From Pukyongia sp963768085 (GTDB lineage: Bacteria; Bacteroidota; Bacteroidia; Flavobacteriales; Flavobacteriaceae), in the NCBI GenBank assembly GCA_963768085.1, contig CAVYGO010000003.1, positions 1,798,001 through 1,862,000 on the forward strand: 64,000 bases of DNA, written 5' to 3'. Positions 37,339-46,610 of this stretch are shown piece by piece. Every line of letters starts with the position of its first letter. The stretch's first letter is position 1. The notes beneath the pieces were generated by a model. It was not told the DNA's origin. It worked only from the letters and a program-made list of their open reading frames with translations, and did not search any database. The position numbers and the translations under genes were made by a program.

Positions 37339-37938
37339 TTAATCTCTGAAGTTAATGATGACCCATCTTTGTAAAACACCATCGTATACCAATTCTGCAA
37401 TTCCAGTTCCGGAGGTAGATTCAAATCCACCAGCTAGTGTAACAATTCTGTTTTGGGCCAGCGATCCCGTATCTTCCTCTATTAGTTTGCAGTTATTGGC
37501 TGTTGTGTTCAATAGGATAATATGGCGTCCATCTGTACCTCCTGCAATTCCGGTAATATCATAATTATTGGACGCACCCATTAGTCTGAATACTACAATA
37601 TCATTATTAGTGGTATTTAGTTCTAGATCAACATCATCAAAATCTTGGCCGGGGCTCGTTGTTGTGAAATTTTCAGTTGCAATTAAGTACTTGGTATTTC
37701 CTCCTGTAGCTGCATCCAGAACACCAGCATTCAAGGTCAGATTGGATCCTATTGTTACCTCATTGACTGTTCCATTGGCATCCATCCCCATCAACCCCGT
37801 AGCAGTCGATGGATTGGTATTTGTAATTCTCATGGAACCTTCTACATGGAGAGTTTCCTGAGGGGAGGTTGTACCTACACCAACCTGGCATATAACAAAT
37901 TGTGGTACAAATATTAAAATAAGTAAAAGGCTTTTCAT
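37339..37938 (-). CDS. Secreted protein with tail-fibre-like N-terminal repeat
   Basis: 199 residues with a signal peptide (MKSLLLILIFVPQFVICQ). The segment VGVGTTSPQETLHVEGSMRI is the common Bacteroidota head of phage-tail-fibre-like secreted proteins. The remainder is beta-rich, Asn/Thr-rich, with GGTDGRHIILLN and NRIVTLAGG motifs. No T9SS tail is visible. Probably surface-exposed or periplasmic; function unknown. Confidence 0.65.
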   Translation of the reverse strand: MKSLLLILIFVPQFVICQVGVGTTSPQETLHVEGSMRITNTNPSTATGLMGMDANGTVNEVTIGSNLTLNAGVLDAATGGNTKYLIATENFTTTSPGQDFDDVDLELNTTNNDIVVFRLMGASNNYDITGIAGGTDGRHIILLNTTANNCKLIEEDTGSLAQNRIVTLAGGFESTSGTGIAELVYDGVLQRWVIINFRD

Positions 37939-38189
37939 TTAGTAAGGTTTATTAATTGGGTAAAGATCAACTATCTCGATAACAGATCAATCATTGAAAT
38001 TTACGTTTTCGACAAAATGTCTCTTATGCAGTTAAAAGAGACTAAAAAATCGATTGACTATACGCTGTCAGTTGTTGAAAATTGGATATAGTATTCAATT
38101 TAGTTCTTAGCAGATACTGGGGGCCAAATTAAGTTTTTGTATCAATAATTATTTTTTTACTATTTTTATTTCAACGGTCGTTTATATCT

Positions 38190-38275
38190 AGGATATGCTC
38201 TTAGGAAGATACCTCTAAGAGGATTGAAGCTATTCATGTTACATAATTTAGTTCCGGCTCGCCGGAGTTTTTTTA
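38190..38275 (+). ncRNA. Candidate small RNA upstream of a T9SS gene
   Basis: In the 415-bp gap 37939-38353. A hairpin CTCTTA-N12-TAAGAG (38198-38221) is followed about 30 nt later by a terminator (TCCGG-CTCG-CCGGA, then seven T, 38253-38274). There is no coding frame, and the upstream gene runs the other way, so a separate plus-strand transcript must end here. I see no strong TAnnTTTG. A further dyad GTCTCTT/AAGAGAC lies at 38019-38042. The remaining sequence is AT-rich and holds nothing else I recognise. Confidence 0.42.
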
Positions 38276-38353
38276 TGTTCACTTAGGAATTTAAAAAAAA
38301 TAAGATGTTGTATCTTTAAACGTATAATCCAATTCTATTAAAGAAACTATACC

Positions 38354-39205
38354 ATGAAAAAAATTATTCTTTTGGCGACCACGGTTTGCGTCGCTTTTTC
38401 AGCAAATGCTCAGATATCAACACCCCAAATAAGTGATTTTGAAGATGGTACTGTTCAAGGATGGACCAACGGCGCCGCCTCACCTAATCAACCCACGAAT
38501 ATACCTACAGGTGGGCCAGCAGGGGCAGACGATAATTTTTTAGAAGAAATAAGTGCGGGAGGTAGTGGCGCAGGAAGCAAATTGGTAATTCAGAATGATG
38601 ATTCGGAATGGACCGGTGATTATCTAAGTGCAGGCGTTGGACTACTTTCTGCGAATGTTAAAAATGGAGGTTCAGAAGATCTGTTTTTAAGAATCGCTTT
38701 GGAAGGTGGTTCAGACAATACAAGAATGTATACCGATAATTCCTTTGCCTTACCCGCTAGCCAGACAACCTGGACCTTTTTCGATTTAGTTCTTGATAAT
38801 TCTGCAAACTGGAGCATTGTGAGTGGCGCAAGTACTGTAGAGCAGGTGCTGCAGGACGTTGCCCAAATTAGAATTTTAAGCAGCCAGAGCGGAGGCTTTA
38901 ACGGAGATGCAGTGGCCGGTGTGCTGCATATTGACAATATTACCGCTGATGTTCTCTTAATAGGTTTTGATGATAATACATTTAATGATTTGGTAACCTA
39001 TCCAAACCCTGTTTCAGATATTCTTAACATCGAATCAGCTGTCCAGGTGGATAATTACCAGATCTTCAATGTAGCGGGACAACTTGTTTCCGAAGGGGAA
39101 TTAGAAGTGCAGTTTCTGCAGGTTTCTGATCTAAGTGAAGGGCTGTATTTCCTGAAGTTATCTAACGTTATCGGTTCACGAACGATAAAGTTTGTGAAGC
39201 GATAA
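38354..39205 (+). CDS. T9SS-secreted protein, carbohydrate-binding-like domain
   Basis: 283 residues: signal peptide (to SANAQ, about residue 20), a beta-sandwich region starting IPTPQ-like ISDFEDGTVQGWTNG (a pattern seen in jelly-roll carbohydrate-binding modules), ending VLHIDNITA, and a C-terminal T9SS type A sorting domain (YPNPVSDILNIES to GSRTIKFVKR). Surface-anchored or released. No catalytic motif. Monocistronic with its own terminator. Confidence 0.8.
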   Translation: MKKIILLATTVCVAFSANAQISTPQISDFEDGTVQGWTNGAASPNQPTNIPTGGPAGADDNFLEEISAGGSGAGSKLVIQNDDSEWTGDYLSAGVGLLSANVKNGGSEDLFLRIALEGGSDNTRMYTDNSFALPASQTTWTFFDLVLDNSANWSIVSGASTVEQVLQDVAQIRILSSQSGGFNGDAVAGVLHIDNITADVLLIGFDDNTFNDLVTYPNPVSDILNIESAVQVDNYQIFNVAGQLVSEGELEVQFLQVSDLSEGLYFLKLSNVIGSRTIKFVKR

Positions 39206-39227
39206 TGATCATTGAAAAAGTAAAATT

Positions 39228-39254
39228 TAAACTCCGGCTTGCCGGAGTTTTTTT
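39228..39254 (+). terminator. Rho-independent terminator
   Basis: ACTCCGGC/GCCGGAGT stem, 2-nt loop, T7. The same stem sequence CCGG...CCGGAG ends the candidate RNA at 38275, on the other side of this gene. Confidence 0.92.
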
Positions 39255-39328
39255 GTTTACTGGTAGGGATTTTTGATTCTGAATTGTTCCATTAGTATAA
39301 AACAACTTAAACCTTTAAACAAAAGATT

Positions 39329-39904
39329 ATGAAAAAGTATGTACTCATCATCGCCTTTTTTGCTTCTATTTCACTTACAGCTCAAACAACTTTCGACATC
39401 GACTGGGAAGTTGGTGTGAACGGTGTTCCGGCTAGTCCTACTGTTGAACCAGGCGATACTGTTCGCTGGACATGGACAGACGCATTACCACATAGTGTTA
39501 CAAGTGAATCTGGAAGTCAGCAAAACTTCGATAGTGGAATTATCACCGGATTGGGAACCGAGTTCTCCTTTACCTTTACCCAGATTGGAACCAACGATTA
39601 CCGATGCGATGTGCACTCCAATATGTTCGGAACCATTACGGTGGAAGAAATTCTTTCCACTGAAGATAAATTTATAAAGAGTTTGAATTTCTATCCCAAC
39701 CCGGCACAGGAGCAATTGAACATTTTCTCTCTCTTCAAGATAGACAGTTACAGCGTTCATAATATTGCCGGTCAACGCGTGATGCATGATACCGACGACG
39801 GAAATTTCAGTACGCTTAATGTTTCTTCATTACAGCCAGGAATTTACTTTGTACGGGTAACTTCAGGCGATATGTCGCATACGCAAAAAGTGATTATCGA
39901 ATAA
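39329..39904 (+). CDS. Cupredoxin (plastocyanin-like) with T9SS sorting domain
   Basis: 191 residues: signal peptide, a type-1 copper domain (about 20-108) and a T9SS type A tail (FYPNPAQEQLNIF to KVIIE). Copper ligands are all visible: His in LPHSV, then Cys, His and Met in RCDVHSNMFG. It should be a blue-copper electron carrier secreted to the cell surface. It heads a five-gene cluster; the next gene, a haem lipoprotein, starts 7 bp after it. Redox partner inferred from context. Confidence 0.85.
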   Translation: MKKYVLIIAFFASISLTAQTTFDIDWEVGVNGVPASPTVEPGDTVRWTWTDALPHSVTSESGSQQNFDSGIITGLGTEFSFTFTQIGTNDYRCDVHSNMFGTITVEEILSTEDKFIKSLNFYPNPAQEQLNIFSLFKIDSYSVHNIAGQRVMHDTDDGNFSTLNVSSLQPGIYFVRVTSGDMSHTQKVIIE

Positions 39905-39911
39905 CAATACG

Positions 39912-40286
39912 ATGAAATCCTTACTTACTATACTTTTAGGAGCAGCCATGCTCACAATACTGCATGGCTGTACAGCAAGGAATCTGGATGATTTGGAACC
40001 TGTACAACAGGAGATTCCTATAGATCTTGTGACCTTTCAGGATGTTCGGTTTGTTTTCGATAATATTTGTCAGCAATGTCATTCGAACCCTCCTCAAAAT
40101 GGTGCTCCCATGCCATTAGTTACCTATACGAATGTTAAAAATGCGGTGGAAAACCGCGGACTTCTCGACCGGGTAAGTCGGCCGGAGGGAGCGCAAGGAC
40201 TCATGCCACTTGGTGGCCCGAGGCTACCGCAATCCACTATTGATCTGCTCGTTCAATGGAATACGGATGGTCTATTAGAAAACTAA
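39912..40286 (+). CDS. c-type haem lipoprotein
   Basis: 124 residues with lipobox LHGC (Cys20) and one haem-binding motif CQQCH (about residue 53-57) with a possible distal Met in LMPLGGPRLP. It resembles the small haem-binding domain found near planctomycete-type cytochromes. Expected in the outer membrane or periplasm, passing electrons to or from the upstream cupredoxin. Second gene of the five-gene cluster, 10 bp before the YceI gene. Confidence 0.8.
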   Translation: MKSLLTILLGAAMLTILHGCTARNLDDLEPVQQEIPIDLVTFQDVRFVFDNICQQCHSNPPQNGAPMPLVTYTNVKNAVENRGLLDRVSRPEGAQGLMPLGGPRLPQSTIDLLVQWNTDGLLEN

Positions 40287-40296
40287 AAAATATATT

Positions 40297-40845
40297 ATGA
40301 AAAAGATTGTATTAGTCCTGAGCGCAATTGCGCTCCTGGCCTGCCAGACCCATGCTCAGGAGAAAATCAAAACGAAATCCGGTAGCATTACTTTCGAAGC
40401 TTCTGTTCCTTCCTTTGAGCAGGTAAAAGCAGTGAATGATAATGTGAGCGCGATTCTGAATACGGAAACCGGGGAATTTGCTGCACTTGCTCTTATGAAA
40501 GGATTTCGGTTTAAGGTAGCCCTTATGGAAGAACATTTTAACGAGAACTATGTCGAATCTTCCACCTATCCGAAAGCGGTTTTTAAAGGTACCCTGTCAA
40601 ACTTCAATGAAAGTGCTATAGTCAGCAATCCTTCAGAATATAATTTAACCGGCAGTATTAGTATGCATGGTGAAACCCATGAGATCAATACTATAGTGAA
40701 GTTATGGAAGGAGGGAGATGGTATTATGCTTTCCACTACTTTTTTTCTGAAACCTTCCGATTTCAATATTAAGATCCCCGCAGTGGTGAGCAAAAAAATC
40801 GCCGAGAAAGTTGAGGTGGAGGCAGAATTCAAACTTTCAATTTAA
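40297..40845 (+). CDS. YceI-family periplasmic lipid-binding protein
   Basis: 182 residues with a signal peptide (MKKIVLVLSAIALLACQTHAQ) and the YceI lipocalin-like beta-barrel (SGSITFEASVPSFEQVKAVN, FKGTLSNF, LTGSISMHGETHEI). Known YceI proteins bind polyprenoids such as quinones. The cluster position between a haem lipoprotein and an OB-fold protein suggests a quinone-linked or redox role. Five bases separate it from the next gene. Confidence 0.88.
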   Translation: MKKIVLVLSAIALLACQTHAQEKIKTKSGSITFEASVPSFEQVKAVNDNVSAILNTETGEFAALALMKGFRFKVALMEEHFNENYVESSTYPKAVFKGTLSNFNESAIVSNPSEYNLTGSISMHGETHEINTIVKLWKEGDGIMLSTTFFLKPSDFNIKIPAVVSKKIAEKVEVEAEFKLSI

Positions 40846-40850
40846 TAGAG

Positions 40851-41225
40851 ATGAAGAAGAAAGTGATTACAGGTGTTATCCTTCTATTAGCCCTAATTGG
40901 AGTAATAGGCTACAATTATCTCTACCAGGACCATCGGGAAATAACCACTGAACAGCCCAAAGCGGAGCTGACCTCCGATTCCATATTGGAACTCTTTAAA
41001 AAAGATGCGGCTAACAATCTACTCAATGCCACTGTTAGTGTAAAAGGTATTATTTCTGAAATCGACGGTAGCAGCCTTACCCTGGATGATAAAGTCTCCT
41101 GCAGTTTTACTGAACTATCGATGAATCTAATTATTGGTGATTCCGCTGTACTGAAGGGCCGCTGTATTGGTTATGACGATCTATTCGAGATCGTAAAACT
41201 GGATCAATGTTCAATAATTAAATAG
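40851..41225 (+). CDS. Membrane-anchored OB-fold protein
   Basis: 124 residues: an N-terminal transmembrane helix (about 5-24) and a C-terminal OB-fold of the tRNA_anti-like type (VSVKGIISEIDGSSLTLDD, SAVLKGRCIGYDDLFEIVKLDQC). In this topology the OB-fold lies in the periplasm, so binding of nucleic acid is unlikely; such domains usually bind small ligands or partners. Fourth in the cluster, 7 bp before the DUF5777 gene. Confidence 0.72.
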   Translation: MKKKVITGVILLLALIGVIGYNYLYQDHREITTEQPKAELTSDSILELFKKDAANNLLNATVSVKGIISEIDGSSLTLDDKVSCSFTELSMNLIIGDSAVLKGRCIGYDDLFEIVKLDQCSIIK

Positions 41226-41232
41226 AACTCAG

Positions 41233-42117
41233 ATGAAAAAATTATGCTTATTGTTATTATTCCTTCCATTTTTTAGTATTTCACAGGACGATCTACTTGA
41301 AGAATTAGAAGGAACGATCACCGAAGATAATACTGTGGACGCTGCCTTTAAAGGCCTTAAAATTGTGAATTTCGAATCTACAAAACTAGCTCATCAGAAG
41401 GAATTCTACTTCGTAGTGGCACATAGATTCGGTTCCGTAAAGAATGGAATCGACGACTTCTTCGGCCTGGATGAGGCGGTAACCCAATTGAAATTCATAT
41501 ACGGTATAAACGAGTGGTTAAATATTGGTGTTGCCCGGAGTTCCTACCAAAAAACTTATGGAGGTCATTTAAAGTATAGACTCATTCAGCAACATAAAGA
41601 AGGCTTTCCATTTACCGTAGTGGGTTATAATTTAATGGCGATCAATACAGCTTTGGATGAAAATCTGTACACCAATTTAAAGTTCAGTGACAGAATTACC
41701 TACACTTCACAGGTCCTGGTGTCTAGAAAGGTCAGTGAAAGATTGTCCTTGCTGCTGGCTCCAACCTATATACATGAAAACCTGGCAACCAGGAGTGTTA
41801 TGGTGCTTGCAGATGATACCACCCTGAACTTTGATGAAGAAAACGATCAGTTTGCTGTTGGAGTAGGTGGTCGATTTAAACTCACTACCAGATGGAGCAT
41901 TAATATGGATTATGGGATTCATCTCAACAGGAACAGAAACTCCAACTTCAAAAATCCTTTTTCGGTAGGGGTAGACCTGGAAACCGGCGGACATGTATTT
42001 CAAATGCATTTCACTAATGCCCAGGCCATGTTCGAAGATGGATTTATTGTGCGGGGAGCAGGAGATTGGAGTGATGGGGATTTTTATTTCGGATTTAACC
42101 TGAGCAGGGTATTTTAA
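41233..42117 (+). CDS. DUF5777 beta-barrel protein
   Basis: 294 residues with a signal peptide (MKKLCLLLLFLPFFSISQ) and a mostly beta structure with alternating hydrophobic strands and a C-terminal aromatic (NLSRVF), as in an outer-membrane barrel. Motifs NFESTKLAHQKEFYFVVAHRFG and LTTRWSINMDYGIHL match DUF5777, whose function is unknown. Last of the five-gene cluster; probably the outer-membrane component. Confidence 0.78.
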   Translation: MKKLCLLLLFLPFFSISQDDLLEELEGTITEDNTVDAAFKGLKIVNFESTKLAHQKEFYFVVAHRFGSVKNGIDDFFGLDEAVTQLKFIYGINEWLNIGVARSSYQKTYGGHLKYRLIQQHKEGFPFTVVGYNLMAINTALDENLYTNLKFSDRITYTSQVLVSRKVSERLSLLLAPTYIHENLATRSVMVLADDTTLNFDEENDQFAVGVGGRFKLTTRWSINMDYGIHLNRNRNSNFKNPFSVGVDLETGGHVFQMHFTNAQAMFEDGFIVRGAGDWSDGDFYFGFNLSRVF

Positions 42118-42158
42118 CTTCAATCACTGTTTTTAGAAAAAAGAATATCTGAATCACT

Positions 42159-42198
42159 GGTTCTCGATACAATCCCGCCATACGGGATCACTCGAACC
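42159..42198. repeat. REP-like hairpin between convergent genes
   Basis: Imperfect palindrome: GGTTC (42159-42163) pairs with GAACC (42194-42198) and ATCCCG (42172-42177) with CGGGAT (42183-42188). No T run follows, so it is more like a dispersed intergenic palindrome than a classical terminator. Only one copy lies in this window. Confidence 0.5.
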
Positions 42199-42207
42199 GA
42201 CAGTTTG

Positions 42208-43530
42208 TTATTCTTCTCCTTCTTCTTCAGATCGTTTAATTAACTTTTCATCGATATGCTTGCTGGCCTTAGCCCCAAGTTTTTTCAAATTCTCGACACG
42301 CCTGATTAAATTTCCGCGACCCGTGAGTTTCTTCATAGCGCTTTCGTATGTTCCCTGTACCGTCCCGATCTGCTTACCAACTTTTATTAGTTCATCGGTA
42401 AGATTGGTAAATGAGTCGTATAACGCACCGGCTTCTTTAGCGATAGCCAGCGCGTTCTGTGTTTGTCGGTCATTCTGCCAAAGGTTGTCCACAAGCCGTA
42501 AAGCTGCGAGCAGGGTAGAAGGCGTTACTATGATCACCTGTTTATCGAAGGCATCTTCATAGATCCTGGGTTCGGAAGCGGCGGCAATAGCGAAAGCAGG
42601 TTCGATAGGCACGAACATAAAAACGGTGTCCGGGCTCTCATCCATCAGGTAATGATATTTTTTTCCACTGAGATCGTCTATGTGTTTTTTAATTGAAGCA
42701 ATATGTTTTTTCAAATGCGCTTTCTTCAATTCTTCATCTTCTTCAGAAACAAATCTTTCGAAATCCACCAGTGAAACTTTACTATCCACGATCATCTTCT
42801 TACCATCGGGCAGATGGATAAGTACGTCCGTTTGAAGTCGTTTCCCGGATTCATTCTCATGGCTATCCTGGGTGGTATATTCACGCCCTTTTTCAAGACC
42901 CGATTTTTCCAGTATTCTGGTGAGTACCAACTCTCCCCAGTTCCCCTGCATTTTGGAATCGCCCTTCAGAGCTTTGGTTAGGTTATCGGCTTCCTTACTT
43001 ATTTGCCTGTTTAGTTCAGAAAGGTGTTTTAGTTGCTCTTTTAGTTCACTGTGGCGACCCACACTTTCCTTATTGGTGTCTTCAACCTTTTTCTCGAAGG
43101 TCTTGATTTTTTCCTGAAGCGGATTCAATATTGTCTCCAGATTCTCCTTGTTCTGTTTGGTAAACTTCGATGATTTCTCGTCCAGGATCTTATTGGCCAG
43201 GTTTTCGAACTCCTTGGTAAATTTCTCCTGTAGCTTTTCGACTTCCGCCATCTGCTTACGATTCTCTTTCTCAAGACCATCGAATTCTGTATTCCTTCGT
43301 ACCAGTTCGCTATTGAGAAAGTCTTTTTGTTTCCGAATTTCCTCCCGTTCATTCAATACATTCTGAAATCGCTCATGGAGTCGTTCCTGTTGTAATTCCG
43401 ACTGGTCCAGGCGTTCTTCCATTTTGCTGGTTTCCGCCTTTTGCTTCAATATGGCTATCAGATTACCAATAAAGGCTCCGATGAGCAAACAAATGCCGGC
43501 TAGTAGTAAAAAAAGAAAGGTCTCGTTCAT
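42208..43530 (-). CDS. rmuC: DNA recombination protein RmuC homologue
   Basis: 440 residues: N-terminal transmembrane helix (about 3-25), a long coiled coil (about 30-190), and the conserved RmuC domain (GDSKMQGNWGELVLTRILEKSG, then VDSKVSLVDFERFV, VFMFVPIEPAF). RmuC limits recombination between inverted repeats in E. coli; the domain belongs to a nuclease-like fold. The start is next to the ABC ATPase gene (50 bp). Confidence 0.92.
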   Translation of the reverse strand: MNETFLFLLLAGICLLIGAFIGNLIAILKQKAETSKMEERLDQSELQQERLHERFQNVLNEREEIRKQKDFLNSELVRRNTEFDGLEKENRKQMAEVEKLQEKFTKEFENLANKILDEKSSKFTKQNKENLETILNPLQEKIKTFEKKVEDTNKESVGRHSELKEQLKHLSELNRQISKEADNLTKALKGDSKMQGNWGELVLTRILEKSGLEKGREYTTQDSHENESGKRLQTDVLIHLPDGKKMIVDSKVSLVDFERFVSEEDEELKKAHLKKHIASIKKHIDDLSGKKYHYLMDESPDTVFMFVPIEPAFAIAAASEPRIYEDAFDKQVIIVTPSTLLAALRLVDNLWQNDRQTQNALAIAKEAGALYDSFTNLTDELIKVGKQIGTVQGTYESAMKKLTGRGNLIRRVENLKKLGAKASKHIDEKLIKRSEEEGEE

Positions 43531-43579
43531 GAGGTTGTTCGGTAAAAGAGGGAATTTGAATTCTGTCTCTCAAAGATAA

Positions 43580-44374
43580 TTAATTCTTAATGGTAAAACG
43601 CCCACTTTGTTTGTCAAAATGAATAGTATCCTCGGGAAACAAAGAATCAAATCTACCTTGTTCAATAAGCTTACCGGGTTCGTCCACGTAGGTCGCGTCT
43701 TTTTCCATCACGATCATTATATCCGCCAACTGTATTCCGAGGTCAATTTCATGCGTAGAGAATAAAACGGTTTTCCCTTCTTCGGAAGTAAGCCTTTTTA
43801 AGAGTTTAAGGATATAGGCCCGGTGATACAGATCGAGATGTGTGGTGGGTTCGTCTAAAATGATGAGCGGCGTATCCTGTGCCAATGCCCGGGCAATGAC
43901 GACACGTTGTAGCTGCCCATCGCTTAATTCGAAACATTTTCGGTGTTCCAAACTGACGGTCTCTGTGATCTCCAATGCATTTTGAATCTCCAGCCTGTCT
44001 TTTTCTGAAAGTACCCCAAAGCTATTAGTATAAGGTTGCCTGCCTAAGGAAATTAGCTCACGCACCGTTAGGTTTCTGGATGCCGGAGCTTCGGTAAGTA
44101 CCACGCTAAGACGAGTAGCTCTTTCCATACTGGAGTATGCAGATAAGTCTTTCTCCGCAATCATCACTTTGCCATCCAATTTCGGCTGCATTCCGGATAA
44201 GGTTCGTAATAAGGTAGACTTACCAATACCGTTCGCACCCACTAGAGTGATTAATTTTCCACTATCAATACTGAAGTCAATGCCGGAAGCGATCGGGATC
44301 TTTTTCTTTTTACTGAAATACCCAATTTCAAGTCCGATGGCGCTTATTGCCCTATGTTTTACTTCCGAAGTCAT
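43580..44374 (-). CDS. FecE/BtuD-type ABC transporter ATPase
   Basis: 264-residue ATPase of a metallophore/cobalamin importer. Walker A GANGIGKST (about 42-50), Q-loop VVLTEAPA, the signature ELSDGQLQRV (variant of LSGGQ), Walker B LIILDEPTTHLD and the H-loop STHE are all present. Its start overlaps the permease stop by one base; it is last of the FecB-FecC-FecE-type operon. Substrate not determined. Confidence 0.9.
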   Translation of the reverse strand: MTSEVKHRAISAIGLEIGYFSKKKKIPIASGIDFSIDSGKLITLVGANGIGKSTLLRTLSGMQPKLDGKVMIAEKDLSAYSSMERATRLSVVLTEAPASRNLTVRELISLGRQPYTNSFGVLSEKDRLEIQNALEITETVSLEHRKCFELSDGQLQRVVIARALAQDTPLIILDEPTTHLDLYHRAYILKLLKRLTSEEGKTVLFSTHEIDLGIQLADIMIVMEKDATYVDEPGKLIEQGRFDSLFPEDTIHFDKQSGRFTIKN

Positions 44375-45405
44375 TAAAACAACAATTTACGTTTTCTAAC
44401 CAACAACCAGATCACAACCGGAGCGCCAATTAACGAGGTAATGGCATTGATGGGTAGCATTTCTTCGCTCATAGGCAATTGAGCTACGGTATCGCAGACA
44501 AGCATTAAAATGGCCCCACTCAGTAAAACAGCAGGAACCAATACATAATGATTTGAAGTGGTAAATAACTGCCGCGTGAGGTGTGGAACCGCCAGTCCTA
44601 CAAATGCTATAGGTCCTGCGAATGCCGTGATTCCTCCTGCCAGTATACTGGTGGCAAGTATGATAAGCAGCGTAGTTCTTTTAATACGCAACCCCATGCT
44701 TTTAGCGTAATTTTCTCCGAGGAGTAAGGCGTTTAATGACTTACAGCTGGCAAACGCAATAAGGATACCGAGTATGCAGCACAGTGCCAGTATTACAATA
44801 CCAGACCACGACTGATTCCCTAAACTTCCGAAACTCCAGAATATGTATTGTTGTAGTTTTTCTGCTGTACTGAAATACGATAGTACGGCAACTACAGCCG
44901 CAGTCACACTTCCGAACATGAGTCCGATAATGAGGATCGCCATACTGTCCTTTACCCTTAATGTCACGGCTAAGACAGCCAGCAACACTAAGAAACTTCC
45001 AAGCGCAGAGGCGATCACCAGGCTCCACTGACTTAACAACAGACTGCCTAAGAAGCCACCGAAAGCACCTGCGCCCAGGATGAGTAAGGCTACTCCCAGG
45101 CTTGCTCCGCTACTTAAACCAAGCACAAAAGGCCCTGCCAGAGGATTCCTGAAAAGGGTTTGCATTAGTAAGCCGGAAACTGCCAGCCCACTTCCAGCCA
45201 TGATTGCTGTCAATGCCTTGGGCAACCGATAATCGATAATGATATATTCCCAGCTCGATTTGGACAGGCTGTTGCCCATAAGAGCTGATAACACATCCCC
45301 TAAAGGTATTTTCACAGATCCAAGGCTTATATTTAGTATAAAAAACAACAACACTCCTAAAAAGAGCACTACAAACCATTTGGTATAGGATCTCTGTGTG
45401 TCCAT
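44374..45405 (-). CDS. FecCD/BtuC-type ABC transporter permease
   Basis: 343 residues with about ten transmembrane helices of the FecCD family (MAGSGLAVSGLLMQTLFRNPLAGPFVLGLSSGAS is the family's signature region, about 70-103). The GPIAFVGLAVPHLTR motif couples to the ATPase. Overlaps both neighbouring genes by one base (ATGA), so the three are translated as a unit. Confidence 0.92.
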   Translation of the reverse strand: MDTQRSYTKWFVVLFLGVLLFFILNISLGSVKIPLGDVLSALMGNSLSKSSWEYIIIDYRLPKALTAIMAGSGLAVSGLLMQTLFRNPLAGPFVLGLSSGASLGVALLILGAGAFGGFLGSLLLSQWSLVIASALGSFLVLLAVLAVTLRVKDSMAILIIGLMFGSVTAAVVAVLSYFSTAEKLQQYIFWSFGSLGNQSWSGIVILALCCILGILIAFASCKSLNALLLGENYAKSMGLRIKRTTLLIILATSILAGGITAFAGPIAFVGLAVPHLTRQLFTTSNHYVLVPAVLLSGAILMLVCDTVAQLPMSEEMLPINAITSLIGAPVVIWLLVRKRKLLF

Positions 45406-46559
45406 TATTCGACTTTACTGAAAAAATATAATTGGTGATCGGGTAGTAATTCCGGATGTAGAATCTTTATGATATCCTTTAAAACGATATCGGGTCGGTT
45501 AGGGGCAAGTTCATAATAGAGTATACCTCCGGTCTCTCCCTTTCGTGCGGTAAATGTATAGACATCACCATTCTTTAAGGCGAGGAATTCACTGTAAACA
45601 CTATGCGCTTCTTCAAATTGGGTAACCGAAGTGAATTGTCCCGGTCCAATCCAGAAATCGGCGTTTTGTCCCTTTTCTAAAACCGATTCCAGGCTCATTG
45701 ACAAACTACCGGTACCTTCAGTATCTTTCCAGAGATATTCTCCGTTGGCATCGGCAATGAAGCGAGCTGCCCAGCTATCTCCTTGTGGCATATACCAAAC
45801 ATCCTTGTACATGGCACCACTCAATACTGTTGGCTTAGTAGTAGCCTTTTTAGCCAGTTCCCGTGCCGCAAAGTATTCTGTTTCTATAACATTAAAAATG
45901 CTGTCGGCTTCTTTTTGTTTATCGAATAAGACCCCGAAGAATTTTATCCATTCTGCCTTTCCCAGGGGATGTTTCTCGGTCCAATCGGCATTATATAAAA
46001 CGGGGATTCCCGCCTGGGCTATACTTTCCATCGACTTATTGGTGCCATCTACCGCGAAACTTACAACCACATCGGGCTGAAGATTAATGAGGACTTCGGT
46101 ATTGATGGATTCATTTTGCCCCAATTCTTTTATTTTTCCTTCGGAAATTAATGCTCTGGCACCTTTGGAAGAGATATAGTCCAGATTTGGGAATCCAACC
46201 AGTTTATCCGTTACACCCAACATATCCAGGGATGGGATGTGAGTGGTAGAGGTGACGACCATTGAATTCACGGGGACGACCACAATTGCGTCAACATTTA
46301 AATCGTTCTCAGTCCCGGAATAATCTTGTTGTGAGCCCTCATGTTCCAATAAATATTCAAAGCTCTGATCTGCACCCGGCCATGGATTAGACAGCCTAAT
46401 TATAGTGTATCCCTCTTTCTCACTTAGTGTAAAGCCTTCGGCGTATTTAACGACAAGAGTATTGTTTGTTTCCTGTACTATAGAAGGGGATTTCTGAATA
46501 TCCTTACAAGCAATCAACAAAAGTATAGAAACGAGAAATAGAAGAATACGCATGCCCAA
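45405..46559 (-). CDS. Periplasmic binding lipoprotein for iron-chelate or cobalamin uptake
   Basis: 384 residues with a lipobox (LLIACK, Cys18) and the BtuF/FhuD-type fold: TSTTHIPSLDMLGVTDKLVGF, INLQPDVVVSF, AGIPVLYNADWTEKHPLGKAEWIK. It captures the ligand at the inner membrane for the adjacent permease. No TonB receptor adjoins, so iron siderophore and vitamin B12 remain equally possible. No cobalamin riboswitch is seen upstream. Confidence 0.87.
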   Translation of the reverse strand: MGMRILLFLVSILLLIACKDIQKSPSIVQETNNTLVVKYAEGFTLSEKEGYTIIRLSNPWPGADQSFEYLLEHEGSQQDYSGTENDLNVDAIVVVPVNSMVVTSTTHIPSLDMLGVTDKLVGFPNLDYISSKGARALISEGKIKELGQNESINTEVLINLQPDVVVSFAVDGTNKSMESIAQAGIPVLYNADWTEKHPLGKAEWIKFFGVLFDKQKEADSIFNVIETEYFAARELAKKATTKPTVLSGAMYKDVWYMPQGDSWAARFIADANGEYLWKDTEGTGSLSMSLESVLEKGQNADFWIGPGQFTSVTQFEEAHSVYSEFLALKNGDVYTFTARKGETGGILYYELAPNRPDIVLKDIIKILHPELLPDHQLYFFSKVE

Positions 46560-46610
46560 AAATAATAGTTTTTAATGGGTATAAGTCTGAATTAAATCCT
46601 TAATTCAGAA

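Noticed and set aside
42159..42198. Insertion-sequence end or attachment site
   Set aside because: Only one palindrome is present, without a partner or transposase; a REP-like element is the simpler reading.
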